A stretch of 64,000 nucleotides of DNA from Anaerolineales bacterium (GCA_019637805.1 JAHBVB010000001.1:1095875-1159874), one strand, 5' to 3'; positions 29,986 to 38,763 are shown, counted from the stretch's first letter. Notes: generated by a model from the sequence alone, not told the origin. Program-made: numbers and translations.

Positions 29986-32526
29986 TTACGCGTATTCGGA
30001 TAGGTTTTCGAAGATTTGGCCTGTGTAGTCTTTGCGGCTGAGCACGGTGTCGTACAGGCCAACATCTTCATCGGCATGCTTGTTGATGCCGGTGTATTCC
30101 AGGCTGGCGTCTTCGTAGCGTTTGAATTTCCAAATTGCATCGTTCATCAAGGCGTTGTTGAACAGCCCTAAACTGACCAACATCTCGAAGTCGGCCACGC
30201 TGAGGCCGGTGACCTTTTTAAACAAGCCCGGCTCAAGCTGGGTGATGACATCCTTGAGCGCTCGTTCGCGATAATCGGTCAGGTACATGAAGACGGGGAT
30301 ACGCGTGGCAAATTTTATGAGCTTCTCTTGAATTTGCCTGCGCTTGCTCTTATATTCTTTTTCCTGCTCGGTCAGCTCGCGTTTCTGCTTGTCGGTTAGC
30401 TCCCGGTCTTTGGCTTCGCGTTTGACCTTTTGCACCGCCTCGGACTTGCTGATGATGGTCTCGATATCCTGATTGAGGCTGCGGAAGCCTTCGATGCTCA
30501 TGAGGGCTTGCATGGCCTTGGGATTGTTCATCAGGCGGGCCAGCGTGCCGTTGTCCACATTGACCAGCAAAGCGCTTTCCCAGCGGCGGGCCAGCAGGGT
30601 GGCGGTGGTGCCGCTCATCGCCATTTCCAGCACACCGGCGGCGTCGACCTCGCGCATCGTGCTGCCGTCGTATGCCAGGATGGGCAGGAAGCTGATAAAT
30701 TCTGCGACCTTCTTTTCCGGATTGGTTTCGTTGACGTTGAGGCGGTTGCTGTATTCGGCGATCTGGCGCAGAGCGCGTTCCGGGGCGAAGTCGAAGATGT
30801 AGCATTCTTCCTTGAGGATCTTTTCTTCGCCGGGGCGGTCTTCCACCTTCATCGTCCAGGGAGACTGGACGCGGAAGGCGGCCTGAAAGTAGGTCTCCGG
30901 CGTGGAGGAGTTGCGTAGCATGAAGATGCCCGTCCAGGGCCGCACGGTGACGCCGGTGGCCAGCTTGCCGCAGGAGAGCGTGATGGTGCGGGTGTGCAGC
31001 GGCTCATCCATGGCCTGGTGCACCGGCCCCAGGGCAGCCATGCCCATGCCGGCTTCTTTGCCGGCAGCGACAATGATTTCATAGTCGTGATAAAAGCGGT
31101 TTTGCTTTTGGCGCAGCAGGTTGCGCATGGCGTGGCAGGCGGCCACGTTGGGCAGGAACCAAAAGGTATGCGAAAGCAGGTTGAGCAGGCGCACATCAGA
31201 GAAAGGCATGGGCGGCTTCTTGGCCCCCAGCTTCAGATCGTCCATGGTGGTTTCCATCAGGCCACCGCGGATCAGGTCCAGCCATTTTTGCACTTCGTCT
31301 TGATAGAGGAACTTGGCTCCCGGGCCATGCCCTTTGGCCGAGAAGAAGGTGTTGAGGTCAAATTCGTTAAACTCGCCCTGCAGCGCGATTTCGCGAATGG
31401 TGTCCGGCAGGCGATAGGTGAGCAGCACGATGCGCGGCAGGGCCGCATAAGGATTATTCGCATTTTTCCAGCTCGTCTTGGCGCGCTGCTCGTCGGCGTA
31501 GGTCCAGTTGTAGATTTGCTCTTCGATAAATTCGCCGGTGGTGATGGCACGGAAAGGCGTACCGGAGAGGTAAAGATACGCGCCGGTAGTGACGGGCATG
31601 ATTTGCTCGAACTCGTCCACCGTGTCGCGGCTTTGTTCCAGACGCTCCAGCTGCTGTTCGTATTCGTATTCATCGCCGTCTTCGGCTTCGAAGAGTCCCT
31701 TGGCGCGCTCGCGCCAGGCGCCGAAGTGGTATTCATCGAGGATGACGCAATCCCACTGAATGGTGTGCACCCATTCGTTCTTGGGCTTGATGCCGCCAGT
31801 GGCGGGGTCGCGGCCCAGATAATCCTGAAAAGAGCCGAAGCAGACAAAGGGCTTCTTTTTGTCTGCTTCTTCATAGCGCAGGCCATTGCGAGAAATGAAC
31901 TGCCAGCCTTTGAAATCAATATGCGTTTTCAGGTCTTCTTCCCAGGCGTGCTGCACGGCGGGCTTGAAAGTGAGCACCAGCACGCGCTTCCAGCCCATAC
32001 GTTGGGCTAACTGGTAGGCGGCGAAGGTCTTGCCAAAGCGCATTTTGGCGTTCCATAAGAAATGCGGGGTTTTGCCGGAATTTCGCCTGGACTCTTTTTT
32101 GAAGTAGGCTGCGGTTGTGGCCACAGCTTCTTCCTGCTCCGGGCGCATGGCGAAATCCAGGGTGCGGTTGTCTTCGTTTTGGACGCCAGTGCGCAAAGCC
32201 AGCAGCGCGGCCTTCACATCGCGCAAGGTGCAGCGGAACCATTCGCCATCAGGATTCTTGAAACCCTTGTCTAGTAAATAGCGGTGCACATCCCGGTCGG
32301 AGAAGGCTGTACCATCGTTCCGCATGGCGCTTTCATCCAGCAGAATGCGCCAGGTCTTTTCCGGGCGGACGATGGGGTATTGTTGGGCGACGCGTTGTTC
32401 CACGCTGCCGGTGGTGTAGCCGACCTTCAGCAGACACTTGAAGTCCGGGTGGGTTTCTTCGTACGCATAGATGCGCGGGTTGCCCGGCGGGCGGGGCGGG
32501 AAGAATTGCTTAGCCGCCATCCCCAT
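29986..32526 (-). CDS. Restriction-type SF2 helicase with GIY-YIG-like N-terminus
   Basis: 846 aa. Residues ~18-100 resemble the T5orf172/GIY-YIG nuclease family (RIYAYEETHPDFKCLLKVGY, then EQRVAQQY). From ~125 an SF2 helicase begins: an altered Walker A AKMRFGKT (160-167), DEYH as Walker B (264-267), LYLSGTPFRA motif III, and a C-terminal helicase half. The order nuclease-helicase next to two adenine methylases suggests an ATP-dependent restriction subunit. Its ATG lies inside the end of the full-length methyltransferase frame, so translation should be coupled to the methylase, and weakened when that gene is out of frame. The cut site and recognition sequence cannot be told. Confidence 0.85.
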   Translation of the reverse strand: MGMAAKQFFPPRPPGNPRIYAYEETHPDFKCLLKVGYTTGSVEQRVAQQYPIVRPEKTWRILLDESAMRNDGTAFSDRDVHRYLLDKGFKNPDGEWFRCTLRDVKAALLALRTGVQNEDNRTLDFAMRPEQEEAVATTAAYFKKESRRNSGKTPHFLWNAKMRFGKTFAAYQLAQRMGWKRVLVLTFKPAVQHAWEEDLKTHIDFKGWQFISRNGLRYEEADKKKPFVCFGSFQDYLGRDPATGGIKPKNEWVHTIQWDCVILDEYHFGAWRERAKGLFEAEDGDEYEYEQQLERLEQSRDTVDEFEQIMPVTTGAYLYLSGTPFRAITTGEFIEEQIYNWTYADEQRAKTSWKNANNPYAALPRIVLLTYRLPDTIREIALQGEFNEFDLNTFFSAKGHGPGAKFLYQDEVQKWLDLIRGGLMETTMDDLKLGAKKPPMPFSDVRLLNLLSHTFWFLPNVAACHAMRNLLRQKQNRFYHDYEIIVAAGKEAGMGMAALGPVHQAMDEPLHTRTITLSCGKLATGVTVRPWTGIFMLRNSSTPETYFQAAFRVQSPWTMKVEDRPGEEKILKEECYIFDFAPERALRQIAEYSNRLNVNETNPEKKVAEFISFLPILAYDGSTMREVDAAGVLEMAMSGTTATLLARRWESALLVNVDNGTLARLMNNPKAMQALMSIEGFRSLNQDIETIISKSEAVQKVKREAKDRELTDKQKRELTEQEKEYKSKRRQIQEKLIKFATRIPVFMYLTDYRERALKDVITQLEPGLFKKVTGLSVADFEMLVSLGLFNNALMNDAIWKFKRYEDASLEYTGINKHADEDVGLYDTVLSRKDYTGQIFENLSEYA

Positions 32527-34050
32527 TCTCCATAGGGCGGATCATTGAGTCGATGAAAGCGATCTCGTCTTTGGTCAGCTTGTATTTTTTGTAGAGTTTC
32601 TCATCCGTCCAGGATTCGCTGAGGTCTTGTGTTGGGACGAAGGTATAGACTCTCGCGGTGGCGTGCTGGGTTGATTTGTGGAGAAGCACCAAGAATCTAA
32701 AGAACTTTGTTCTCACATACGCACATAGATTTTCACATTCAGTCTTTGTTTTGTAAGTTCCAAGTACAACATAAGTTTCAGTACAGGCACTTCCTGGTTC
32801 AGCGATGAATGGTTTTCCCAGGATAAAGTGGGGAAAGCTGTCGCTCCCACTACCTGCGGCTGGTATTAGTACTTTCCACTTATCAATTAGCTCTGTGCCT
32901 TTGGTAATCAGGCTGCGTTCAATATGGCCTATACCCCCGTTTTGATACAGTTTTATAATCTTATGGTTGGTTGGTTGGTTGGTTGGTTGGTTGGTTGGTT
33001 TCGAGGTGCCTTAAAGAAAGTTCTTAGCCCGAAGGGTTTCGAAGAACTGATTTGCCGAGAAAGGGAAGTTTCTCTAAGGCTTTCCACTTTCTTTAAAATG
33101 GAAATTCCTTCGTTCCACCGAACAAATACTAAACTTCCGTCCTCAAGCAGGGGCCTTTCCATCGTGGAGACATGCTCCCCCTTCCTTGAGGTGATGACTG
33201 TGCAGTCTCCTTCGTTGTCACGATCCCATAGGAAATAGCAAACGCCGCCTTTGATTTGCACACCCGGAAAACTGTCGGAAGCCTCCGGTATATCCACGAT
33301 CTTTCTTAACCGCCTGTCGTTGAGCATCTCGTTGCGAAAATCATCCAATCCTTTGCCCCCGGAATACCAGCGAGCAGGGATGATCATGGATAAATATCTA
33401 GGATTTAGCTTTTTCGCCTGCGTAACAAAATTTTGGTAGATAGGGGTTGCGCTTGTTCCAAAGCCACCATCGCTTAGCTGATAAGGCGGGTTGCCAATAA
33501 TGACATCGAACTTCATGGTGAAAATCTCCTGGGGCTCAAGCGTGTGAATGAATGTATAAGCATGGGTTTCCAGTTCCTCACTGCGGGCGTATTCTCCTTG
33601 GCTCGCACCGCAAAAGGCACAGCGCCCGTTCTTCCAGCTGTGCTCGGTGCGTTGGTAGCGGAGGTTGCCTTGCTCATCGATGAAGGCATATGAAACAGAA
33701 TATTTGCCGTTGGCGAATTTGGAGCAATACAGGCTGCGGCGGGCCAGCAGACCGGTGAGTTCGGTGATGGCGATGCCGAAGAGCTGGTTCTTGAAGATGT
33801 GGTCGATGCGGGCCTGGCGATCTGGTATCTGGTTCTCCAGACCGACCATCAGGCGTTTGGCAATTTCCCGCAGGAAGATGCCGGTTTTGCAGGCCGGGTC
33901 CAAGAAGGTGGCGTTCTTGTCCTGCCAGATCTCGGCGGGCAGCAGATCCAGCATCTGGTTGGCCAGCCCCGGCGGGGTGAAGACTTCGTCGTTGCTCAGG
34001 TTGGCGAGGCAACTGAGCACATCGGGGTTGTAGCTGTGTTCAGCCAGCAT
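32510..34050 (-). CDS. Eco57I-like adenine methyltransferase, out of frame at (AACC)9
   Basis: Starting at ATG 34050 the frame reads 365 aa and stops at 32953 (TAA), 12 nt past a tetranucleotide tract. The N-terminal part has [17 protein letters not shown], motif I as DPACKTG (51-57, Lys replacing the usual Gly), a CAFC knuckle, and NPPY (187-190). After the tract another frame continues to a stop at 32510 and clearly encodes the C-terminal specificity part ([57 protein letters not shown] at the end). The tract has 9 units; 7 or 10 units would join both parts into about 510 or 514 aa. I read it as a phase-variable gene in the OFF state rather than a decayed one, since no other lesion is seen. 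Confidence 0.85.
32965..33000. repeat. Tetranucleotide microsatellite (GGTT)9
   Basis: Nine perfect GGTT units on the plus strand, AACC on the coding strand, encoding repeated Asn-Gln-Pro-Thr. Located in the Eco57I-like methyltransferase gene at a linker between catalytic and specificity parts. Long perfect tetranucleotide tracts inside restriction-modification genes are a classical slipped-strand phase variation signal. Confidence 0.95.
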
Positions 34051-34693
34051 CGGCCAGCCTCAGGAAATGGGCCAGGGGATATTCGTGCACCGGCAGGGGG
34101 ATGAAGACCTCTTCGCCCATGTCAGAGAATAAGGGCAACTCCTGCATGCTGGCCTGGCTGATCAGCTCTTTAAAGGAAAACTCACGGCGCTTGAACAGGC
34201 TGCCATTCACCGCCGACCACTCGGAGAACAGGATGGGCTGCGGGGGGTCGGATACGGTTTTTAGGGTCAGCGCGTCGCCCCAAACGATGTTCTTGGAGAG
34301 CACAAAGCGCACTGCGGCGCGAAAGTCCTCTTTGGCAGTGGCGGCGTAGAGCCGGTTGTAATGCCCGTCTACGATCTCGAAGAGCCGCTCGCGGCAGGCT
34401 GCCACGTTGTCTTCGAGGATGTCAATGCCATAGACCGAGGACACAGCCAGCACGGCGTAGCGCTCGTAGTCCAGTTGGTTGCGGGCATAATTTTTTTCGA
34501 CCACGGCCATCTTGCGCTCGAGGACTTCGGCGAGGAAGTTGCCCGTGCCGCAGGCGGGTTCCAGGAAGCGCGCGTCGATGCGCTCGGTTTCCTGTTTCAC
34601 CAGGTCGAGCATGGCGTTGACTTCACGCGGGTTGGTGAAAACTTCACCGTGGTCTACGACGCGCTGCTTGGAAGTGACTTGTTTTGCGGTCAT
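34040..34693 (-). CDS. N6-adenine methylase-like subunit
   Basis: 217 aa. Contains [17 protein letters not shown] and motif [17 protein letters not shown] (about 43-58), followed by [18 protein letters not shown] (motif II/III region), but I see no NPPY, so it has only the SAM-binding half of a methylase. It overlaps the Eco57I-like gene by 11 bp in the same direction. The two may act together, this one giving a canonical motif I and the partner giving NPPY and target recognition. No good Shine-Dalgarno is visible before the ATG at 34693. Confidence 0.8.
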   Translation of the reverse strand: MTAKQVTSKQRVVDHGEVFTNPREVNAMLDLVKQETERIDARFLEPACGTGNFLAEVLERKMAVVEKNYARNQLDYERYAVLAVSSVYGIDILEDNVAACRERLFEIVDGHYNRLYAATAKEDFRAAVRFVLSKNIVWGDALTLKTVSDPPQPILFSEWSAVNGSLFKRREFSFKELISQASMQELPLFSDMGEEVFIPLPVHEYPLAHFLRLADAG

Positions 34694-34785
34694 GGCAATG
34701 CTAAAGTAAGTTTATCTTAAACTGTTTTTACAAAATGTTTTTATAAAACAGACTTCGAAAATGTATTAGGCTGTGGAGGATGTAA

Positions 34786-35556
34786 ATGAGGAAGCTAAAT
34801 GGTCGATTTGCTGAAAGACTTGCTATCGATGAAGAAAAAATTTTTGAAGTGTCCTTCGCTACGCAAGCGGACTCGCTTAAGATTTTCAACCTTTGCCAAG
34901 ATAACTTGTGGCTCATCTTAGAAGAGAAGCTGTTTTTGAACTTTGATAGTTCAAAATTTGTCGTACGTCAACTGGCTGCCCGTATATTAACAATGTCCCA
35001 AGCTGCTATGCGACTAGCGCTGTTCGGTTATACACAGGAGGCAATGAGTATTGCAAGAGTGGTTGAAGAAGCAATCCAAGTTAGTTTTTATTTGAGCTTC
35101 CATGAGAAAGATGTGCCTAACTATCTTGCTGGCAAGTTAAAAGTTAGTCAAATACTGAAACTGAATAGGAAGCTCAACGTACTTGGTTTGGGTGATGCCG
35201 GACAAGAATTGTGGGGCTATCTTAGTAATTTTGCACATGCCAAGCCAGAAACAATTTTTCAGTTAGCCCAAGAGGAAGCGGGTAATTTTGCGCTTCACCT
35301 GCTTTACTCAAGCCAAGAGGGTATTGGTAATTTGTGCGCCCAGCTAAACATCAATTTCTTTAAGTTTTATTGTTGGTACAGATTGCTATTTAGAGATTTG
35401 GCTGCTGTTCCTGAAGAAGTTGAAAAGAATGATGTGAAATTATTCCTGTCTACTTCGTCTAGTGAGGTCTTTCCTGACGAGATGACGCAATTACTGCCAA
35501 AATTCTATAGCCTTTTGTATCCCTTGAGCTCTGCACAAGAGGCGAAAGACCTATAG
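34786..35556 (+). CDS. Helical protein of unknown function in defence island
   Basis: 256 aa, nearly all alpha-helical by composition, no signal peptide. The middle has ALFGYTQEAMSIARVVEEAIQ and LSNFAHAKPETI, a pattern that recalls DUF5677/HEPN-like proteins (Arg-x3-Glu and a later His), but I cannot assign it with confidence. It is transcribed divergently from the restriction-modification genes across 92 bp of AT-rich DNA and is much lower in GC than the core, which suggests transfer together with the island. Confidence 0.65.
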   Translation: MRKLNGRFAERLAIDEEKIFEVSFATQADSLKIFNLCQDNLWLILEEKLFLNFDSSKFVVRQLAARILTMSQAAMRLALFGYTQEAMSIARVVEEAIQVSFYLSFHEKDVPNYLAGKLKVSQILKLNRKLNVLGLGDAGQELWGYLSNFAHAKPETIFQLAQEEAGNFALHLLYSSQEGIGNLCAQLNINFFKFYCWYRLLFRDLAAVPEEVEKNDVKLFLSTSSSEVFPDEMTQLLPKFYSLLYPLSSAQEAKDL

Positions 35557-35656
35557 AACATATGGGTGACCGCCGGACGGATAAAGTCAAAGGAAGGTTA
35601 GATTGCAGAGGTGTGAACTGAGAAGTAAGAACTTCTGCGTTCTGACCTCAGCGTTC

Positions 35657-36205
35657 TCACTTGCTTTTGCTTTGCATCTCCGCCTGGTAGCGCTCTGCGC
35701 TGGCCTGGATCATACTGCGGGCCTCGGCAGCGTCGCCCCAGCGCACCACCTTGACCCATTTGTTGTCTTCCAGGTCTTTGTAGTGGGCGAAGAAGTGTTC
35801 GATCTGCTGGATGGTGATCTCCGGCAGGTCGCTGGTTTCCTGGATGCGTTCGTAGCGGCGGGTGACGTGGGTGGCGGGCACGGCGATGATCTTCTCATCG
35901 AGGCCGGCCTCGTCTTCCATCAGCAGCACGCCAATGGGGCGCACGGCAATGATGGAGCCGGGCACCAGGGCGCGGGTGTTGGCGACCAGCACGTCGCAGG
36001 GGTCGCCGTCGCCGGAGAGGGTCTTGGGGATGAAGCCGTAGTTGCCCGGATAGCGCATGGGGGTGTAGAGGAAACGGTCGACCACCAGCGCCCCGGTCTC
36101 CTCGTCGAATTCGTATTTGATCGGCTCGCCGCCGGTGGGCACTTCGATGATCACGTTGACTTCATTGGGCGCGTCGGCGCCCAGGGGGATGGCTTCGAGC
36201 CTCAT
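35657..36205 (-). CDS. ppa: Inorganic pyrophosphatase
   Basis: Hydrolyses pyrophosphate to drive biosynthesis. 182 aa from ATG 36205, which has AGGAAGG 11 nt upstream; an in-frame ATG-like extension to 36247 is unlikely. Family I marks: [26 protein letters not shown] and the metal-binding signature [10 protein letters not shown]. High GC like the core, so it lies between two accessory islands as backbone. Confidence 0.96.
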   Translation of the reverse strand: MRLEAIPLGADAPNEVNVIIEVPTGGEPIKYEFDEETGALVVDRFLYTPMRYPGNYGFIPKTLSGDGDPCDVLVANTRALVPGSIIAVRPIGVLLMEDEAGLDEKIIAVPATHVTRRYERIQETSDLPEITIQQIEHFFAHYKDLEDNKWVKVVRWGDAAEARSMIQASAERYQAEMQSKSK

Positions 36206-36284
36206 ATGTTCCGCCTTCCTGGTTGGCCTAAACCCTGATGATAACATTGGCCGCGGCGGCCAACCAATCCGAAGGGGTTTGCTT

Positions 36285-36290
36285 TATAAT
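36285..36290 (+). promoter_or_regulatory. -10 box of the interrupted tRNA-Gly
   Basis: Perfect TATAAT 13 nt before the first tRNA base; no good -35. Since the tRNA is cut, this promoter now reads into the integrase gene. The second tRNA fragment at 48890 lacks a promoter at the same distance, so this copy probably marks the original chromosomal tRNA locus. Confidence 0.6.
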
Positions 36291-36303
36291 TCCGGCTCTG
36301 AAT

Positions 36304-36352
36304 GCGGGCGTCGCCAAGTGGTAAGGCATCAGCCTTCCAAGCTGACATTCGC
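36304..36352 (+). pseudogene. 5' fragment of tRNA-Gly(TCC), copy 1
   Basis: GCGGGCG acceptor strand, D-arm GCC...GGC, anticodon arm TCAGC-CTTCCAA-GCTGA with anticodon TCC, variable loop CATTC, then the sequence leaves the tRNA: no T-arm and no CGCCCGC to close the acceptor stem within the next 100 bases. It is the attachment-site remnant of the integrated element. Confidence 0.85.
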
Positions 36353-36412
36353 TCAAACTCCTAAACAGACTACCTGAATTTCAAAGAATCACCCTTAGAA
36401 AGGTGGTTTTTT

Positions 36413-37318
36413 GTGTTTAACGAAGACTTCTCACGGCAGAAAAAGGCATCAGCTTCGGTGCCGCTTGAAGAGGCGTATACAGACTTTATTCTGTCTCGGC
36501 AAGCAATGTTGTGCCGCCCTCGGACTGTCCAGTTCTATGAATTCACTTTGGGAAAATTTGTAGGCTGGCTAGCGGGGCAGGGAGTAGGGCAGGCTGATGA
36601 GATTTCTGCTCGGCATGTCAGAGCCTATCTCTCTGAGTTGGCAGGGCGTGATTTGACTGATACCTATATCCATAGCCATGCAAGAGCAATTCGCACACTT
36701 GTCAGATTCCTACACGCTGAGGAATATCACCCAAGCGAAGTCAAATTCCAAATGCCTGCGATTGCCAAACGCCGTCTCCCTGTGTTGAACTCGGATGAGT
36801 TGCGCAAGGTTGTTTCAGCGTGTGGCAATCCCCGTGATTTGGCCCTAGTGCTTCTGATGGCGGATACTGGCATCCGGCGGGCAGAACTCTGTGCGCTTAA
36901 TTGGGGTGATGTGGATATTTCTAGAGGGACTATTTCAATTCGAGAGGGCAAGGGCGGGAAGGCAAGAACAGTGATCGCTGGCGTGAGAACCAGAAGAGCT
37001 TTATTGAAGTACAGAAGGTTTGTTGCTTCGGAGCCTGCTAGCCCTGTTATTCAAACCCAATCTGGTGGGCGAATGACGTACGGCGGCTTGCGTTCTACAT
37101 TGTTGCGGCTTGGAGAGAAGGCGGGTGTTCACTTGTCGCCGCATGCCTTGAGACGCACCTTTGCCACGCTCTCTCTGCGAGCCGGAATGAACCCGCTTCA
37201 CCTTCAAGGACTGTTAGGACACGCCTCATTGGAGATGACCAATCACTATGTGCAGATGCTAGATGAAGATCTGCAAGTTGCCCACCGTGCATTTGGGCCA
37301 ATAGATAATCATCTATAG
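36413..37318 (+). CDS. Tyrosine recombinase / integrase, copy 1
   Basis: 301 aa XerC/D-like site-specific recombinase. N-terminal SAM-like core-binding domain to about residue 105; catalytic domain with Arg155 (TGIRRAEL), a Lys near 183, the HALR box (His244, Arg247), LLGHAS (His270) and Tyr279 in TNHYV. Start is GTG 36413 with AAAGGTGG 5 nt upstream. A weak CACC/GGTG hairpin covers that Shine-Dalgarno. It differs from the second copy by about 22 residues (roughly 93% identical by eye). It probably drives integration at tRNA-Gly. Confidence 0.95.
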   Translation: MFNEDFSRQKKASASVPLEEAYTDFILSRQAMLCRPRTVQFYEFTLGKFVGWLAGQGVGQADEISARHVRAYLSELAGRDLTDTYIHSHARAIRTLVRFLHAEEYHPSEVKFQMPAIAKRRLPVLNSDELRKVVSACGNPRDLALVLLMADTGIRRAELCALNWGDVDISRGTISIREGKGGKARTVIAGVRTRRALLKYRRFVASEPASPVIQTQSGGRMTYGGLRSTLLRLGEKAGVHLSPHALRRTFATLSLRAGMNPLHLQGLLGHASLEMTNHYVQMLDEDLQVAHRAFGPIDNHL

Positions 37319-37428
37319 TCCCCCCTTGGAACCTCAAAAAAGGGGTCGCTCACTACAGGCATACCTGGCTTGTGTGTTGCGCAGACTTTAGTTAGTATAT
37401 TTCAACGGGTTATCGGGAGGGCAGGTTC

Positions 37429-37713
37429 ATGGCAAGGCGTGAGAAGAAATGCTGTATCTGTGAAAAACGCATCACAGCCCAATTCTGGATATGCAAGGAC
37501 TGTGAACAAGAACACGGCTTAGCCGATGCTTCTGGAAAGCTGAAAAAACCTTCAGAATGGCCAGAGTGGGCTAGGGATTTGTATAACCAAGCGCAGAGAG
37601 ACTACTATAGGGTGCACACAAAAGGGGAAGGCACTGCCTTTGAATACGATGATGAAACCGGTGGCATCGCCAATGCCGATCCACTCGATGAGTTTGACGA
37701 TTCGGAGGGATAA
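37429..37713 (+). CDS. Small zinc-ribbon protein of the module, copy 1
   Basis: 94 aa with CCICEKRITAQFWICKDC: two cysteine pairs 13-14 residues apart that should bind zinc, then a Trp-rich middle (SEWPEWARDLYNQAQRDYY) and an acidic tail (DPLDEFDDSEG). Conserved between the two modules (about 11 changes and one inserted Ser). GGGAGGG precedes the ATG. Always next to the integrase here, so it may be an excision or control factor; this is a guess from position. Confidence 0.85.
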   Translation: MARREKKCCICEKRITAQFWICKDCEQEHGLADASGKLKKPSEWPEWARDLYNQAQRDYYRVHTKGEGTAFEYDDETGGIANADPLDEFDDSEG

Positions 37714-37785
37714 GAGGAAACGCCCGGCTGCATAAGAAGGAGATTAAAATTGCGCTTGCTAAGGGTAATTATTGATCAGCAAAAG

Positions 37786-38115
37786 TGCCTGCGAGTAATA
37801 GATTTTCAACTGTAGCAGGTAAAGAGGGGGATACAAAGTGATTAACTCATCTATGACTTCAAGCAGTCTAAAACAGCCAAACAAGAAGTACCAACAAGTC
37901 TTTCTATTTCAACTGTAGTAGTTAAAAGTAATTTATAGATTAATTAATCGTCTTTCAAGGTGCCCAAAGGGCACCCCATACACTGCGGTTCATAGAACCG
38001 CCTGTGTATGGCTCAATATTCTTTTTTATAACCTAGTTAGCTACTGTTAGCAAAACCTTGGTTTCAACCTCATAAGCAAGTAGGTATTGATTGTTTCATA
38101 GCTTATTACCTGCTT
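37786..38115 (+). ncRNA. Candidate structured RNA of the module, copy 1
   Basis: Inside a 561 bp gap between the zinc-ribbon and HNH genes. Stems: TGCCTGC (37786) with GCAGGTA (37815); GGTGCCC/GGGCACC (37959-37975); CCATACAC (37976) with GTGTATGG (38004) enclosing GCGGTTC/GAACCGC (37985-38001); AAGTAGGTA (38078) with TACCTGCTT (38107). All four recur in the second module, one with a double compensatory change and others with wobble or loop changes. After 38115 a segment with TTTTCGATCGAC is also conserved. Strand is assumed from neighbours. Function unknown; a leader or attenuator for the HNH gene is the simplest alternative. Confidence 0.6.
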
Positions 38116-38274
38116 TTCCCTATACAACTTTTCGATCGACAAACTGTCTTTTTTAGACTACTCGATAACCGAAGTTGTTTATTTTTGCCCTATCCATAGG
38201 AAGGCTTTATTGGTATGAGCAATTAACCCAAGGTCATTCATCTTATTGACCTATAGAACAGGAAGGAGTTCTGC

Positions 38275-38763
38275 ATGAAAGAAGAAACACAAGTTAAAAC
38301 GATATTCAGTAAGCGCTTTTGGAGCAAAGTTCAGATTGGGCCGGAAACTGAATGCTGGAACTGGACTGCATCTACACAATCTAAGGGCTACGGCTCATTT
38401 GGGATTGGTGGGGGAAAGACTGCCTTGGCTCATCGAGTAGCCTATCAACTGACAAAAGGGCCTATTCCCGAAGGCTTGTTGGTACGACACCATTGCGATA
38501 ACCGAATATGCTGCAACCCGGCACATTTAGAGACAGGCACGATTGCGGACAACAATCGTGATGCTGTGCTACGGGGCAGAACTGCCAAGGGTGAACGAAA
38601 TGGTAGAGCAAAGTTGAGCATGGAGCAAGTAGCCGAGATCAGACGGTTGCGCAACGAGGAAAGCTTGAAAATTTCAGAACTAGCTCAAGCTTACAAGATG
38701 CATCCTAAATCTATTTCCAACATTGTTAAAGAACGATATTGGAAGCTTCCAGAGGCACAATGA
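38275..38763 (+). CDS. HNH endonuclease with C-terminal HTH, copy 1
   Basis: 162 aa. Phage/homing-type HNH_3 nuclease: ECWNWTASTQSKGYGSFGI, AHRVAYQLTKGPIPEG, LLVRHHCDNRICCNPAHLE with the catalytic His and the zinc-type Cys/His pairs, GTIADNNRDA. The C-terminal ~45 residues (AKLSMEQVAEIRRLRN, ISELAQAYKMHPKSISNI) form a helix-turn-helix for target binding. GGAAGGAG lies 7 nt before the ATG. It converges on the nuclease gene with a 9 bp gap. It lacks a RuvC domain, so it is not IscB. Confidence 0.93.
   Translation: MKEETQVKTIFSKRFWSKVQIGPETECWNWTASTQSKGYGSFGIGGGKTALAHRVAYQLTKGPIPEGLLVRHHCDNRICCNPAHLETGTIADNNRDAVLRGRTAKGERNGRAKLSMEQVAEIRRLRNEESLKISELAQAYKMHPKSISNIVKERYWKLPEAQ

Noticed and set aside
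36304-36420. Functional tRNA-Gly with a 3' half supplied by the element
   Set aside because: No T-arm and no CGCCCGC strand to close the acceptor stem are present after the variable loop in either copy.
37803-37925. TTTCAACTGTAG repeats resembling the TTTCTACTGTTGTAGAT end of Cas12a-type CRISPR repeats
   Set aside because: Only two imperfect copies, no CTAC...GTAG stem, irregular spacing and no cas genes nearby.
37714-38763. Omega-RNA plus IscB (HEARO) arrangement
   Set aside because: The HNH protein is 162 aa with a C-terminal HTH and no RuvC or bridge-helix parts, so it is not IscB, though a structured RNA does lie upstream.
36304-38763. Group I intron in tRNA-Gly with an HNH homing gene
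   Set aside because: The break is past the anticodon arm, no tRNA 3' exon is found after the HNH gene, and a tyrosine recombinase is present.
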